64,000 nucleotides of DNA, taken from Devosia nanyangense (GTDB taxonomy: Bacteria > Pseudomonadota > Alphaproteobacteria > Rhizobiales > Devosiaceae). Shown here one piece after another: positions 1-8,626 of this stretch. The notes under the pieces were generated by a model, which was given only the letters and a program-made list of their open reading frames with translations, searched no databases and was not told the DNA's origin. Location: the NCBI GenBank assembly GCA_016213505.1, contig JACRAF010000022.1, forward strand, positions 62,001-126,000. Direction: 5' to 3'. Made by a program: the position numbers and the translations under genes. Numbering within the stretch: position 1 is the first letter of the stretch; each line of letters starts with the position of its first letter.

Positions 1-173
1 GGGCTACCTTTGAGCGCCCCAAGGTCTGGATGGTAGGGGTCGGCGGTCTGCTGCTTCGCGGGCCGATTGTGCTCGCCTTGGTTTGATCCTGCCCAAAGGC
101 CAACTGTGAACCCGATGCAAACGACGACGATCACCCCAAATGCAGTGACGCCGCTCCAATCGCGCCTAGGCAT
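1..173 (-). CDS. Possible small membrane-anchored protein, cut by the window edge
   Basis: An open frame starts with ATG at 173 and runs off the left edge without a stop (57 codons visible). It begins with a short basic stretch (MPRRDW), then a hydrophobic segment at about residues 9-30 (core VIVVVCIGFTVGLWAG), then a polar region. This is the pattern of a single-pass protein with its C-terminus outside. The start overlaps the decayed DUF6471 gene just upstream on the same strand. I do not recognise the family. The call rests only on composition and the clean frame; it could be a chance frame in GC-rich DNA. Confidence 0.4.
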   Translation of the reverse strand, partial: MPRRDWSGVTAFGVIVVVCIGFTVGLWAGSNQGEHNRPAKQQTADPYHPDLGALKGS

Positions 174-336
174 TGTAACAAGAAGGCAGCAGTGAACCCC
201 CCCGGCTGGTCTTGTTGTTTAGATTCCGCTCGGTCTCGCGAATGTCGAGTCCTTTCGGCAGATCAGCGAGCTACGCATAGGTTATCCCCCGGCGCTTCAG
301 CTCGCCTTTCAGCAGGTTTGTGGCCTGTTCCACCAT
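131..336 (-). pseudogene. Decayed DUF6471 family gene
   Basis: Read on the minus strand from ATG at 336, the frame gives LLKGELKRRGITYA, an in-frame TAG, then a stretch ending ETERNLNNKTSRG. After a run of seven G residues the similarity continues one frame over with FTAAFLLQCLGAIGAA and stops at 131. From memory this order (LKAELKRRGVTY, ETERN, NKI.RG.FTAAF.LQCL.AIG) is the signature of DUF6471 proteins, small putative DNA-associated proteins of about 70-80 residues. One nonsense codon plus one homopolymer frameshift indicate a broken gene. A base error in the G run could explain the frameshift but not the stop. Confidence 0.6.
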
Positions 337-535
337 GAGGTCGCACACTGAACTCGGTGGGTGTGGCCGCCCCCTCCACCGCCTGACGGCGGTCCCCCTC
401 CCCCGCAGGCGTGGAGAGGACCCCGACTGCGCACTCGCAGCCTGCATCCCCGGCGTCGAGTGTGGCTCTTATGGCCTTCTCACCTCAAATCGAGCCACTG
501 GATCGATTTGCCCTGCGGGACGACCCGAAGCCCCG

Positions 536-1711
536 TCAGGAAAACGCTGAGAGGCCCGTGATGGCTCGTCCGAGGATCAGGGCCTGGACGTCGTCGGTGC
601 CCTCGTAGGTGCTGACCGATTCGAGGTTCTGCGCGTGGCGCATCACGCTGAAACCGTCGGCGATGCCGTTGGCGCCGAGCATGTCGCGCGCCATCCGGGC
701 GATCTCGATGGCCTTGCGGCAATTGTTGCGTTTGATCAGGCTCGCGAGTTCGGGTGCGGCACCAGTCGTCTCGAGCAGGCGGGCAAGCCGCAGGCTTGCC
801 TGCGTCGCGAGCGCGATCTCGGTCACCATGTCGGCGAGCTTTTTCTGGTAGAGCTGCAGGCCCGCCAGCGGCTTGCCGAACTGGCTGCGCCCGAGGCCGT
901 AGTCGAGCGCCCGCGCGAAGCAGTCCTCGGCGGCGCCGAGGACGCCCAAGGCGGTGCCGAAGCGGGCCCGGTTGAGGCACTCGAAGGCGGCCTTGATCCC
1001 GGCTGCGCCGGCCAAGAGGTTTCGGTCCGGCACGACCACCTGGTCCATCACGATGTCGCCCGTCGAGGTCGCTCGCAGCGACAGCCTGCCCTCGGCGGCC
1101 GGGGTCGAGAGGCTCGACATGCCGCGCTCCAGGACGAAGCCGCGGAGCTGTCCGCCATGCGCGTCCGATTTGGCCCAGACGACGAAGATGTCGGCGATCG
1201 GGGCGCTGGTGATCCACACCTTGCGGCCATCCAGGCGATAGCCGCCCGCGACCGTCTCGGCCCGCGTGGTCATCCCCGACGGATCGGACCCGGCATCGGG
1301 CTCGGTGAAGCCGAAGCAGCCAACGGAAGTGCCGGAAATCAGCCCCGGCAGGTATTTGGCGCGCTGCGCGTCATCGCCGAAGGCGTGGATGGGAAACAGC
1401 ACCAGCGCTTCCTGCGCCATCAGGCTGGTGCGGTAGCCCGAATCCACCCGCTCGATCTCGCGGCAGACGAGGCCGAAGGCGGTGTGGCTCGCCGCTCGCC
1501 CGCCATCTTCCTTCGGCAGCAAGAGGCCGAGCAGGCCGGCTGTGCCAAAAGCCTCGATGATGTCGCGGCCGGATGCCTCGTCGCGGTAGTCGCGGACGAT
1601 GCGGGGCGCCAGAGTCGTCGCCGCAAACCCGGCCGCGGCGTCGCGATAGGCGCGTTCCGCGTCCGTGATCTGGCCGTCGAGGCCGAACGGATCGGTGGGC
1701 GAGAAGGCCAT
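536..1711 (-). CDS. gcdH: Glutaryl-CoA dehydrogenase-type acyl-CoA dehydrogenase
   Basis: FAD enzyme of about 391 residues, the normal length for the family, probably oxidising (and decarboxylating) a dicarboxylyl-CoA. It has the glutaryl-CoA dehydrogenase hallmarks: a VDSGYR segment whose Arg contacts the distal carboxylate in the human enzyme, the flavin-site block [16 protein letters not shown], and a C-terminal YEGT whose Glu (about residue 370) is the catalytic base. It is the last gene of a fadD3-etfB-etfA-gcdH operon, so its electron acceptor is encoded just upstream. The start is ATG at 1711 in a TGATG overlap with the etfA stop; a GTG one codon earlier (1714) is an alternative. In this island it may act on a methylated dicarboxylyl-CoA from ring opening rather than lysine-derived glutaryl-CoA; that is inference. 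Confidence 0.85.
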   Translation of the reverse strand: MAFSPTDPFGLDGQITDAERAYRDAAAGFAATTLAPRIVRDYRDEASGRDIIEAFGTAGLLGLLLPKEDGGRAASHTAFGLVCREIERVDSGYRTSLMAQEALVLFPIHAFGDDAQRAKYLPGLISGTSVGCFGFTEPDAGSDPSGMTTRAETVAGGYRLDGRKVWITSAPIADIFVVWAKSDAHGGQLRGFVLERGMSSLSTPAAEGRLSLRATSTGDIVMDQVVVPDRNLLAGAAGIKAAFECLNRARFGTALGVLGAAEDCFARALDYGLGRSQFGKPLAGLQLYQKKLADMVTEIALATQASLRLARLLETTGAAPELASLIKRNNCRKAIEIARMARDMLGANGIADGFSVMRHAQNLESVSTYEGTDDVQALILGRAITGLSAFS

Positions 1712-2655
1712 CACCGGGCCCGGGCCTCGAGCGCCGCGGTCAGCTCCGGCAGCGCCGTGAAGATGTCGGCGACCAGCCCGAAATCGGCGAGCTGGAAGAT
1801 CGGCGCGTCGGCGTCGGAATTGATGGCGACGATCACTTTGGCATCCTTCATGCCGGCCAGATGCTGGATGGCGCCGGAAATGCCGGCCGCGATGTAGAGG
1901 TCCGGCGCGACGATCTTGCCGGTCTGCCCGACCTGGCAGGTGTTGGGCGCGTAGCCGGCATCGACCGCGGCCCGCGAAGCGCCGATCGCGGCACCGAGGG
2001 CATCGGCCAGCGGCGTCAGCAGCCGCTCGAAGGCCTCGGCGGACCCCAGCGCGCGGCCGCCCGAAACCACCACCCGGGCCGAGGTCAGCTCGGGCCGGTC
2101 GCTCGTGACGGTGAAATTCTCGACGAACTCGGAGAGCGCGGCCGGTTCGGGACCGGACACCGCCTCGACGACGGCGCTGCCGCCCTCGCCTGCCGCCTGG
2201 AACCCGGCGGTGCGGATGGTCGCGACGATTGTGGCATCCGACGAGGTGACGGTCTGGATAGCGTTGCCGGCGTAGATCGGCCGCTTGAAGGTCTTGGGAC
2301 CGTCGACCGCGACGACGTCGGAGACCTGCATGACGTCGAGCAGTGCGGCGACGCGCGGCATCACCGATTTGCCGACGGCGGTCGAGGCCGCGACGATGGC
2401 GTCGTAGCCGTCCGCAAGGCTCGCCAGCAGGGCCGCGACAGGCTCGGCCAGCATCTGGTCGTAGTTTTCGGAGTCGGCCAGCAGCACCCTGGCGACGCCG
2501 TCGAGCCGCGCGGCCGCGTCGGCGACGGCCCCGGCGCCCGACCCGGCCACCAGCACATGCACCTCGCTGCCGATCTGGCGTGCCGCGGCAAGCGCGCGGA
2601 GGGTGGCGTCGGCGATGGCGGCGGTGTCGTGCTCGGCGAGCAGCAGAACGGTCAT
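1711..2655 (-). CDS. etfA: Electron transfer flavoprotein, alpha subunit
   Basis: 314 residues, the usual EtfA length. The C-terminal FAD domain shows the family signature: [12 protein letters not shown], then [37 protein letters not shown] and [15 protein letters not shown]. With EtfB it passes electrons from acyl-CoA dehydrogenases to ETF:quinone oxidoreductase. GAGGAAACC precedes the ATG. Seven bases separate it from etfB upstream, and its stop overlaps the gcdH start. This pair belongs to the island operon driven by the promoter near 5041-5082, so it is probably dedicated to the many acyl-CoA dehydrogenases here rather than being the housekeeping ETF. Confidence 0.93.
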   Translation of the reverse strand: MTVLLLAEHDTAAIADATLRALAAARQIGSEVHVLVAGSGAGAVADAAARLDGVARVLLADSENYDQMLAEPVAALLASLADGYDAIVAASTAVGKSVMPRVAALLDVMQVSDVVAVDGPKTFKRPIYAGNAIQTVTSSDATIVATIRTAGFQAAGEGGSAVVEAVSGPEPAALSEFVENFTVTSDRPELTSARVVVSGGRALGSAEAFERLLTPLADALGAAIGASRAAVDAGYAPNTCQVGQTGKIVAPDLYIAAGISGAIQHLAGMKDAKVIVAINSDADAPIFQLADFGLVADIFTALPELTAALEARAR

Positions 2656-2662
2656 GGTTTCC

Positions 2663-3409
2663 TCAGATGATTCCGGCCCGGCCCAGCCGCTCGACCAGCT
2701 CAGTGACGGAGGCGAGTTTGACGCCGGCCGTGCGGGTCACGGGCGCCTCGGTCTTCAGCACCGTCAGCCGCGGCCTGGTGTCGAGGCCGAACGCGGCCAG
2801 CGGGCGCTTGTCGAGCGGCTTCTTCCGGGCCTTCATGATGTTGGGCAGCGAGGCATAGCGCGGCGTGTTGAGCCGGAGGTCGGTGGTGACGATCGCCGGC
2901 AGGCCGACGCGGATGGTCTGCAGTCCGCCGTCGACCTCGCGGGTGACCACGGCATTGCCGCCCTCGATCCCGAGCTTTGAGGCGAACGTCGCCTGGCCCC
3001 AGCCGAGCAGCGCCGCCAGCATCTGGCCGGTCTGGTTGGAATCGTCGTCGATTGCCTGCTTGCCGAGGATCACGAGGTCGGGCGCCTCGTCGGCGATCAC
3101 CGCCCTCAGCAGCTTGGCGATGCCGAGGGGCTCGGGCATCTCGTCGGTCTCGATGTGGAGGGCGCGATCGGGCCCCATGGCGAGTGCGTGGCGCAGCGTC
3201 TCCTCGGCCTTCGCCGGGCCGATCGAGACCACCACGATCTCGCTGGCGGTGCCGACTTCCCTGAGCCGGAGCGCCTCCTCGACCGCGACTTCGTCGAAGG
3301 GGTTGATCGACATCTTGAGGTTCGAGGTGTCGACGCCGGAGCCGTCGGCTTTGACGGAGATGCGGATGGAGGGGTCGACGACCCGCTTGATCGGAACGAT
3401 GATTTTCAT
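2663..3409 (-). CDS. etfB: Electron transfer flavoprotein, beta subunit
   Basis: 248 residues beginning [13 protein letters not shown], the typical EtfB opening, with the AMP-binding region [20 protein letters not shown] and the signature region [14 protein letters not shown]...[12 protein letters not shown]. It forms the ETF heterodimer with the alpha subunit encoded next. The start ATG at 3409 overlaps the stop of the upstream acyl-CoA ligase (ATGA), indicating translational coupling. Much longer upstream extensions in this frame lie antisense or out of frame inside the ligase gene and are not real. Confidence 0.93.
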   Translation of the reverse strand: MKIIVPIKRVVDPSIRISVKADGSGVDTSNLKMSINPFDEVAVEEALRLREVGTASEIVVVSIGPAKAEETLRHALAMGPDRALHIETDEMPEPLGIAKLLRAVIADEAPDLVILGKQAIDDDSNQTGQMLAALLGWGQATFASKLGIEGGNAVVTREVDGGLQTIRVGLPAIVTTDLRLNTPRYASLPNIMKARKKPLDKRPLAAFGLDTRPRLTVLKTEAPVTRTAGVKLASVTELVERLGRAGII

Positions 3410-4998
3410 GACGACTTTCCGCCCGCCAGGAACTGGTCGCGCAGGTCGCGCTTCAGCACTTTGCCCTGGACGCTGGTGGGCAGTGCGGCGACGATCTCGA
3501 CGCTGCGCGGCACCTTGAAATTGGCCATGTTCTGGCGCGACCAGGCGATGATCCCGGCCGCGTCCGCCTGCGTGCCCGGCCGCAGCATGACGTAGGCCCG
3601 GCCGACCTCGCCCAGACGCTCGTCCGGCACGCCGATCACCGCCACCTGGCCGATGGCCGGGTGCTGGCTCAGCATGCGCTCGATCTCGGCCGGATAGCAG
3701 TTGAAGCCGCCGGTGATGAACATGTCCTTGAGGCGGTCCTCGATGATGAGGTTGCCGCCGGCGTCGAAGCGACCGATGTCGCCGGTGTGCAGCCAGCCGT
3801 TGGCGTCGATGGTCCTGGCCGTGGCGTCGGGGTCGTTGAAGTAACCCTTCATGACGATGTAGCCGCGGATGACCACTTCCCCGGTCTCGCCATCGGGCAC
3901 AATCTTGCCGTCGGCGTCCATCATCTTCATCTCGACGCCGGGCAGTGGCCGGCCGGCGGTGTTGGCGATCGTCGCGGAGGGGTCGTCGTGGCTGCACATC
4001 GCGCCGTAGCCGCCGCACTCGGTGAGGCCGTAGCCGTTGCAGACGCCGGAAAAGCCGAGGTCGGAACGCATGCGTTCGATAAGCACCGAGGGCACGACCG
4101 CGGCGCCGGTGATGCCGAGCCTCAGGCTCGAGCGGTCGAACTCGTGGAAGCGGGCATGCCCCAGCATGCCCTGAAAGATCGTGGGCGGCCCGGGGATGAC
4201 CGTCACCCGGTCCCGCTGAACGCGGTTGAGGACCGTCTCGGCGTCATAGGTCCGGTGGGGCAGCATCGCCGCCCCGACGATCAGCGAAGCGATCGCTCCG
4301 CTGCGATAGCCGAAGGCGTGAAAGAACGGCGGGATGACCAGCACGCGGTCGCCGCGCCGCATGCCGACGCGGTCGATCCAGGCCTTGACCACCCTGAGGA
4401 ACTGGCCGTGGGCGTACATGACGCCCTTCGAGCGGCCGGTGGTGCCGGAGGTGAACAGGATGTCGGCCAGCGAGTCCTCGGTGATCGGCGCGATGCGCGC
4501 CTCGAGGTCGGCGTCGGAGACGTGCTCGGCGCGCCGGAGGAACGTTTCCCAGGCGACGTCGTCGCCGCGCGCGCCGTCGGTGACCACCACCGCGGTCAGC
4601 TGGCGGCGGGTCTCGGGCGTCAGCAGGTCGGGGTAATAGACCCCGAGGAACTCGCCCACCGAAACCATGAGCTTTGCGCCGCCGCGTTCGGCCAGATCCC
4701 AGACTTCGGGGCCCTTGAACCGGGTATTGACCGGGATCAGCACCGCGCCGGCGCTGGCGACGCCGAGCGCCGCGACCACCCATTTGTAGGTGTTGGGGGC
4801 CCAGATCATCACTCGGTCGCCGCTCTCGATGCCGGAGGCCATCAGCGCCCTGGCGAACTGCCGGCGCATGCGGTCGAGCTCGATGAAGCTGATCGTCACC
4901 CCGTCCTCGATGGCGGGGGCGTCGCCATAGATTTCGGCTGCCCGCGCGCAGAGGGCGGGGATCGTCGCCAGCTGCCAGTCGTCGTCTTCGAGGTTCAT
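3406..4998 (-). CDS. fadD3: Acyl-CoA synthetase, FadD3-like (HIP-CoA ligase)
   Basis: 530-residue ANL-family ligase that forms an acyl-adenylate and then the CoA thioester. Visible motifs are the P-loop [14 protein letters not shown] (about residue 180), the aromatic/adenine motif [10 protein letters not shown], the hinge [23 protein letters not shown] and the catalytic lysine in [11 protein letters not shown]. The FNCYPAEIE context resembles mycobacterial FadD3, which activates the steroid C/D-ring acid HIP; substrate is inferred from the ipdABC, echA20 and fadA6 neighbours. It is first in its operon, 42 bp from the -10-like box of promoter a, and overlaps etfB by four bases. Another aliphatic or aryl acid is possible as substrate. 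Confidence 0.8.
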   Translation of the reverse strand: MNLEDDDWQLATIPALCARAAEIYGDAPAIEDGVTISFIELDRMRRQFARALMASGIESGDRVMIWAPNTYKWVVAALGVASAGAVLIPVNTRFKGPEVWDLAERGGAKLMVSVGEFLGVYYPDLLTPETRRQLTAVVVTDGARGDDVAWETFLRRAEHVSDADLEARIAPITEDSLADILFTSGTTGRSKGVMYAHGQFLRVVKAWIDRVGMRRGDRVLVIPPFFHAFGYRSGAIASLIVGAAMLPHRTYDAETVLNRVQRDRVTVIPGPPTIFQGMLGHARFHEFDRSSLRLGITGAAVVPSVLIERMRSDLGFSGVCNGYGLTECGGYGAMCSHDDPSATIANTAGRPLPGVEMKMMDADGKIVPDGETGEVVIRGYIVMKGYFNDPDATARTIDANGWLHTGDIGRFDAGGNLIIEDRLKDMFITGGFNCYPAEIERMLSQHPAIGQVAVIGVPDERLGEVGRAYVMLRPGTQADAAGIIAWSRQNMANFKVPRSVEIVAALPTSVQGKVLKRDLRDQFLAGGKSS

Positions 4999-5040
4999 TC
5001 ACGGCGCTCGCAAATCGGTTCCGCGCAGGCTAGCGGTCGA

Positions 5041-5082
5041 ATAGGTCACCACCCGGCCCGGCGGCATCGTCCGAAGAGACGA
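5041..5082 (-). promoter_or_regulatory. Island promoter module a (dyad + -10) for fadD3-etfB-etfA-gcdH
   Basis: On the minus strand the dyad TCGTCT-CTTC-GGACGA (5082-5067) is followed by TG, 18 bp, then ACCTAT (5046-5041). No good -35 hexamer is visible; the right dyad arm sits where it would be. The fadD3 ATG lies 42 bp downstream. This is one of eight copies of the same layout in the island. Confidence 0.7.
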
Positions 5083-5124
5083 AGCTGTCGCCGGACCCGG
5101 ACTCTAGCTAGTTTCGGCATCTGG

Positions 5125-5145
5125 CGCCCCCTGTTCCTGGGGGCG
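5125..5145 (+). promoter_or_regulatory. Leader hairpin touching the SD of the SDR gene at 5156
   Basis: CGCCCCC and GGGGGCG form a perfect 7-bp stem around a 7-nt loop, ending about ten bases before the ATG at 5156. Its last base begins the likely Shine-Dalgarno GGGAG. It could tune translation or be a chance GC hairpin; there is no U-run, so it is not an intrinsic terminator for the plus strand. Confidence 0.3.
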
Positions 5146-5155
5146 GGAGCGAGCC

Positions 5156-5953
5156 ATGCCCACACCCCTGCCTCAGACCTCGTTCCGCCTCGACGGCCAG
5201 GTGGCGATCGTCACCGGCGGCACGCGCGGCATCGGCTTTGCCATCGCCACGGCACTGCTCGGGGCGGGTTGCGAGGTGGTGGTGTGCGGGCGCAATGCAC
5301 CGGCGGCCCTGCCCGCGGCGGGCGGGCGCACGGCGGTCTTCATGGCCTGCGACGTGCGCCGGCACGAGGCGGTCAACGCGCTGGTGGATGCCGTGGGGCA
5401 GCGCTTCGGCCACATCGACATCCTCGTCAACAATGCCGGTGGCTCGCCGCCGGCCGACGCCGCGACCGCCTCGCCGCGCTTTTCGGAATCGATCGTCGCC
5501 CTCAACCTCCTGGCGCCCATCCACATGTCGCAGGCGGTGTCGCGCTGGATGACGCAGCAACCCGCCGGCGGCGCGATCGTCAACATCGCCAGCGTCTCGG
5601 CTACCCGGCCCTCCCCCGGCACCGCGGTCTATGGCGCCGCCAAGGCCGGGCTGCTCGGGCTGACCCGCAGCCTTGCGGCGGAATGGGGCCCGGCGATCCG
5701 CGTCAACGCCATCGTCGTCGGCCTGGTCGAGACCGAGAGCGAGGCACAGCCCTATGGCTCGGTGGAGGCCCGCAACGCCATCGCGGCCTCGCTGCCGGCA
5801 AAACGCCTCGGGCACCCGTCCGACGTCGCCAATGCGGTGATCTACCTCGCGAGCCCGATGGCAACCTACGTTTCCGGCGCGACGCTGGAGGTGCATGGCG
5901 GCGGCGAGAAGCCGATCTTCCTCGATCTGGTCGAGCGATATTCCAGAAGCTAG
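5156..5953 (+). CDS. Short-chain dehydrogenase/reductase (SDR)
   Basis: 265-residue classical SDR using NAD(P). It has the Rossmann motif TGGTRGIG (about residue 21), NNAG (about 90), the catalytic Ser in NIASVSA and the YGAAK Tyr/Lys pair. It probably oxidises a hydroxyl or hydroxyacyl-CoA intermediate of the surrounding pathway. It is one of few plus-strand genes in the island, divergent from fadD3 and convergent with the next SDR, their stop codons overlapping. No copy of the island dyad faces it, so it may be expressed differently. A GC hairpin lies just before its start. The exact substrate cannot be read from sequence. Confidence 0.85.
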   Translation: MPTPLPQTSFRLDGQVAIVTGGTRGIGFAIATALLGAGCEVVVCGRNAPAALPAAGGRTAVFMACDVRRHEAVNALVDAVGQRFGHIDILVNNAGGSPPADAATASPRFSESIVALNLLAPIHMSQAVSRWMTQQPAGGAIVNIASVSATRPSPGTAVYGAAKAGLLGLTRSLAAEWGPAIRVNAIVVGLVETESEAQPYGSVEARNAIAASLPAKRLGHPSDVANAVIYLASPMATYVSGATLEVHGGGEKPIFLDLVERYSRS

Positions 5954-6858
5954 TTCTGCGCGCCGTAGACCGGCTTGGCCGCCGGCCGCGTCGCAACCAG
6001 CTTGGCGATGGCCTGCCCGATTTCCGCCGCGTCCCAGCGCGCGCCCTTGTCCTCGGACGGGCCCTCGCTCCAGCCAAGGGCCAGCGAGATCTTCCCGCCC
6101 CGCAGCTCGAACACCTGACCGGTGATGTCGCGCGACTGCACGGAACAGAGCCACGCCACCAGCGGGGCTGTGTTGGCGGGATCGAAGAGGTCGAAATCGC
6201 CCTGCTGGACGCTCATCGTCGCGCCGAAGGCCGCCTCGGTCATCCGGGTGCGGGCGTTGGGCGCCAGAGCGTTGGCAGTGATGCCGTAGCGCTTGAGTTC
6301 GGCCGCCTGCACCAGGGTCAGCGAGGCGATGCCGCCCTTGGCAGCCGCATAGGCGCTCTGCCCGACGGAGCCCTGCAACCCGGCGCCGGACGAGGTGTTG
6401 ACGATCCGTGCGTCGACTTCCGTTCCCCCCTTCTGCAGCCCGCGCCAGTAGTCGACGGCATGCCGGCTGGTGCAGAAATGCCCGCGCAGATGGACCCGCA
6501 ACACAGCATCCCACTCGTCGGGCGTGGACGACACGAACATGCGGTCGCGCACGAAACCGGCATTGTTGACCACGGCATGGAGCGCGCCGAAAGCGTCGAG
6601 CGCCGTGTCGACGATGCGCTTGCCGGCGTCCCAGTCGCTGACGTCGTCGTGGTTGGCCACGGCCCTGCCGCCGGCCGCCGCAATTTCGTCCACCACCTGC
6701 TGGGCCGGGGTTTCGGTGCCGGCCTCGCCATGAGCGCCGACGCCGAGGTCGTTCACCACGACCGCTGCACCCTGGCGCGCCAGTTCCAGTGCGTAGGACC
6801 TTCCGAGCCCCCGGCCGGCTCCGGTGACGATGACTACGCGTCCTTCACAGAGTTCCAT
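5950..6858 (-). CDS. SDR, 17-beta-HSD4/IpdF-like hydroxyacyl-CoA dehydrogenase
   Basis: 302 residues, longer than a standard SDR and close to the roughly 300-residue SDRs of mycobacterial steroid regulons. Motifs are TGAGRGLGRSYA, VVVNDLG, NNAGFVRDRMF, HLRGHF, Ser in NTSSGAG, YAAAK, and NARTRMTEAAFG after the active site. The RDRM and R.RT.MT features match the peroxisomal multifunctional-enzyme/IpdF type, which oxidises the hydroxyl of hydroxy-HIP-CoA. It is the last gene of the long operon from promoter b and overlaps the convergent SDR by four bases. A role in beta-oxidation of a steroid-derived CoA ester is inferred. Confidence 0.8.
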   Translation of the reverse strand: MELCEGRVVIVTGAGRGLGRSYALELARQGAAVVVNDLGVGAHGEAGTETPAQQVVDEIAAAGGRAVANHDDVSDWDAGKRIVDTALDAFGALHAVVNNAGFVRDRMFVSSTPDEWDAVLRVHLRGHFCTSRHAVDYWRGLQKGGTEVDARIVNTSSGAGLQGSVGQSAYAAAKGGIASLTLVQAAELKRYGITANALAPNARTRMTEAAFGATMSVQQGDFDLFDPANTAPLVAWLCSVQSRDITGQVFELRGGKISLALGWSEGPSEDKGARWDAAEIGQAIAKLVATRPAAKPVYGAQN

Positions 6859-6870
6859 TGTCGTCGTCCT

Positions 6871-7470
6871 TCACGATGTCGTTCTGAGGCGCACCGCTTG
6901 CGCGCCGCCTTCATTGCGCCGCCGGCCGGGCTCGGGCGCGGCCAGCGGCTGGCACTCGACCAGCGCGTCGAGCGACCGCTGCGCCAGCCGCTGGTACTCG
7001 CCACTGCCGTCGTTGCGCCAGACCACCTGATCCGCGGTCAAGGTGCGGACCACCCGGGCCGGGTTTCCGGCAACGAGGCTGCGCTCGGGCGCCACCATAT
7101 CCGATTTCACCAGGCTCAAGGCACCGACCAGCGATTCGGCTCCGATCTGTGCGTCGTCGAGCACCACCGCATTCATGCCCACCAGCGCGTTCTCCCCGAC
7201 CGTGCAGCCGTGCAATACCGCGCCATGTCCAATGGTGGCGCCGCGGCCGACGACGCAATCGGAGCCCGACGAGGTGTGGAGCGTGCAATTGTCCTGCACG
7301 CTGGCGTCGCCGACCACCACGATGCGGCCGAAATCGCCGCGCAGCGAGGCCGACGGGCCGATGTAGCAACCGGGCCCGACGATGACGTCGCCGATCAGCA
7401 CCGCCGTCGGATGCAAATAGCTCGACGGATCGACGACGGGGACGCGGCCTTCGAAGGCATAGACCGGCAT
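6871..7470 (-). CDS. PaaY/CaiE-type left-handed beta-helix protein (acyl-CoA thioesterase or gamma-carbonic anhydrase-like)
   Basis: 199 residues of hexapeptide repeats. It closely follows PaaY of phenylacetate degradation: HPTAVLIGDV, YIGP.ASLRGDFGRIVV, QDNC.LH, IGHGAVLHGC, NALVGMNAVV and EYQ.LA. The three metal-ligand histidine positions of the gamma-carbonic anhydrase fold appear conserved (one in TLHTS, two in GHGAVLHGC). PaaY hydrolyses dead-end CoA thioesters formed during ring catabolism, so here it may release CoA from side products. It lies four bases downstream of fadA6 and 12 bases before the next SDR in the same operon. Confidence 0.8.
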   Translation of the reverse strand: MPVYAFEGRVPVVDPSSYLHPTAVLIGDVIVGPGCYIGPSASLRGDFGRIVVVGDASVQDNCTLHTSSGSDCVVGRGATIGHGAVLHGCTVGENALVGMNAVVLDDAQIGAESLVGALSLVKSDMVAPERSLVAGNPARVVRTLTADQVVWRNDGSGEYQRLAQRSLDALVECQPLAAPEPGRRRNEGGAQAVRLRTTS

Positions 7471-7474
7471 CGGC

Positions 7475-8626
7475 CTACAGCCTTTCGATGATGGTGACGT
7501 TGGCCTGGCCGCCGCCTTCGCACATGGTTTGCAGGGCGTAGCGTCCGTTGCGGCGTTCGAGCTCGTTGAGCATCGTCGTCATGATCCTGGCGCCGGTGGC
7601 GCCCAACGGATGGCCGAGCGCAATGGCGCCGCCGTTGACATTGACCTTCTCGGGCGGGATGCCGCATTCCTTGATCCACGCGATCACCACCGGAGCGAAG
7701 GCTTCATTGCTCTCGAACAGGTCGATGTCGTCGACCGTTAGCCCGGCCCTCTCGAGCGCATAACGGGTGGCGCGGATCGGTGCGGTCAGCATCCACACCG
7801 GATCGTCGCCGCGCACCGACATGTGGTGGATGCGCGCCCGCGGCCGGAGCCCATGGTCTTTCACTGCCTGCGCGGAGGCGATCAGCAGCGCCGCCGAGCA
7901 ATCGGCGTTCTGGCTCGAGACGCCGGCATGTACCCGGCCGCCCTCGCGCAGCGTCTTGAGCGCCGCCATCTTCTCGAGACTGGTGTCGCGGCGCGGCGTC
8001 TCATCGGTATCGAGGCCGTTGAGCGGCGCGATCTCGCCCTTGAACCGGCCGGCGTCGATAGCGGCCACCGCCTTGCGGTGGCTCTCGAGCGCGAAGACCT
8101 CCATCGCGGCGCGCGAGATGTCCCATTTCTCGGCGATCATATCGGCCGAGCGGAACTGGTTGACCTCCTGGGTGCCGTAGCGCTCGACCCAGCCGGGCGA
8201 GGTCGAGAACGGATCGGGGACGCCGTAATACTGCCCCACCATCATCGCCGCCGAAATCGGGATCATGTTGAGGTTCTGCACTCCGCCGGCGACCACCAGG
8301 TCCTGGGTGCCGCTCATCACCGCCTGGGCGGCAAAATGCACCGCCTGCTGGGCCGAGCCGCACTGGCGGTCGACCGTGACGCCAGGCACGTGGTCGGGCA
8401 TTCCCGCCACCAGCCAGCAGGTGCGGGCGATGTCGCCGGCCTGCGGCCCGATGGTCTCGGTGCAGCCATAGACCACGTCGTCGACGGCCGCCGGGTCGAT
8501 CCCGGTCCGCGCCATCAGCGCCTTGATCGGATGGGCACCCAGATCGGCGGAATGGACACCGGCAAGGGAGCCCTTCTTGCGCCCGATGGGGGTCCGGACG
8601 GCATCGATGATGTAGGCTTCAGCCAT
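7475..8626 (-). CDS. fadA6: Steroid 3-ketoacyl-CoA thiolase, FadA6-like
   Basis: 383-residue thiolase. It shows the nucleophilic Cys in VDRQCGSAQQA (about residue 90), NEAFAPVV, NGGAIALGHPLGATGAR with the catalytic His, and the second Cys in MCEGGGQANVTII. The opening AEAYIIDAVRTPIG, the DDVVYGC segment and the FRSADMIAEKW region resemble FadA6 of the KstR2 regulon, which cleaves a ring-opened C/D-ring 3-oxoacyl-CoA. The ATG at 8626 lies eight bases inside the preceding acyl-CoA dehydrogenase gene. It could also be a FadA5-like side-chain thiolase; the operon context favours the ring pathway. Confidence 0.83.
   Translation of the reverse strand: MAEAYIIDAVRTPIGRKKGSLAGVHSADLGAHPIKALMARTGIDPAAVDDVVYGCTETIGPQAGDIARTCWLVAGMPDHVPGVTVDRQCGSAQQAVHFAAQAVMSGTQDLVVAGGVQNLNMIPISAAMMVGQYYGVPDPFSTSPGWVERYGTQEVNQFRSADMIAEKWDISRAAMEVFALESHRKAVAAIDAGRFKGEIAPLNGLDTDETPRRDTSLEKMAALKTLREGGRVHAGVSSQNADCSAALLIASAQAVKDHGLRPRARIHHMSVRGDDPVWMLTAPIRATRYALERAGLTVDDIDLFESNEAFAPVVIAWIKECGIPPEKVNVNGGAIALGHPLGATGARIMTTMLNELERRNGRYALQTMCEGGGQANVTIIERL

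Noticed and set aside
379..392. CCGCC-TGAC-GGCGG hairpin as terminator of the gcdH operon
   Set aside because: Only a 5-bp stem, about 145 bases beyond the stop and without a T-run; such hairpins are common by chance at this GC content.
3661..7491. A plus-strand open frame of more than 1200 codons across the ligase, SDR and thioesterase genes
   Set aside because: It runs antisense to three well-supported genes and through the plus-strand SDR in another frame, has low-complexity Arg/His/Asp-rich translation and no family motif. It is a by-product of GC-rich codon bias.
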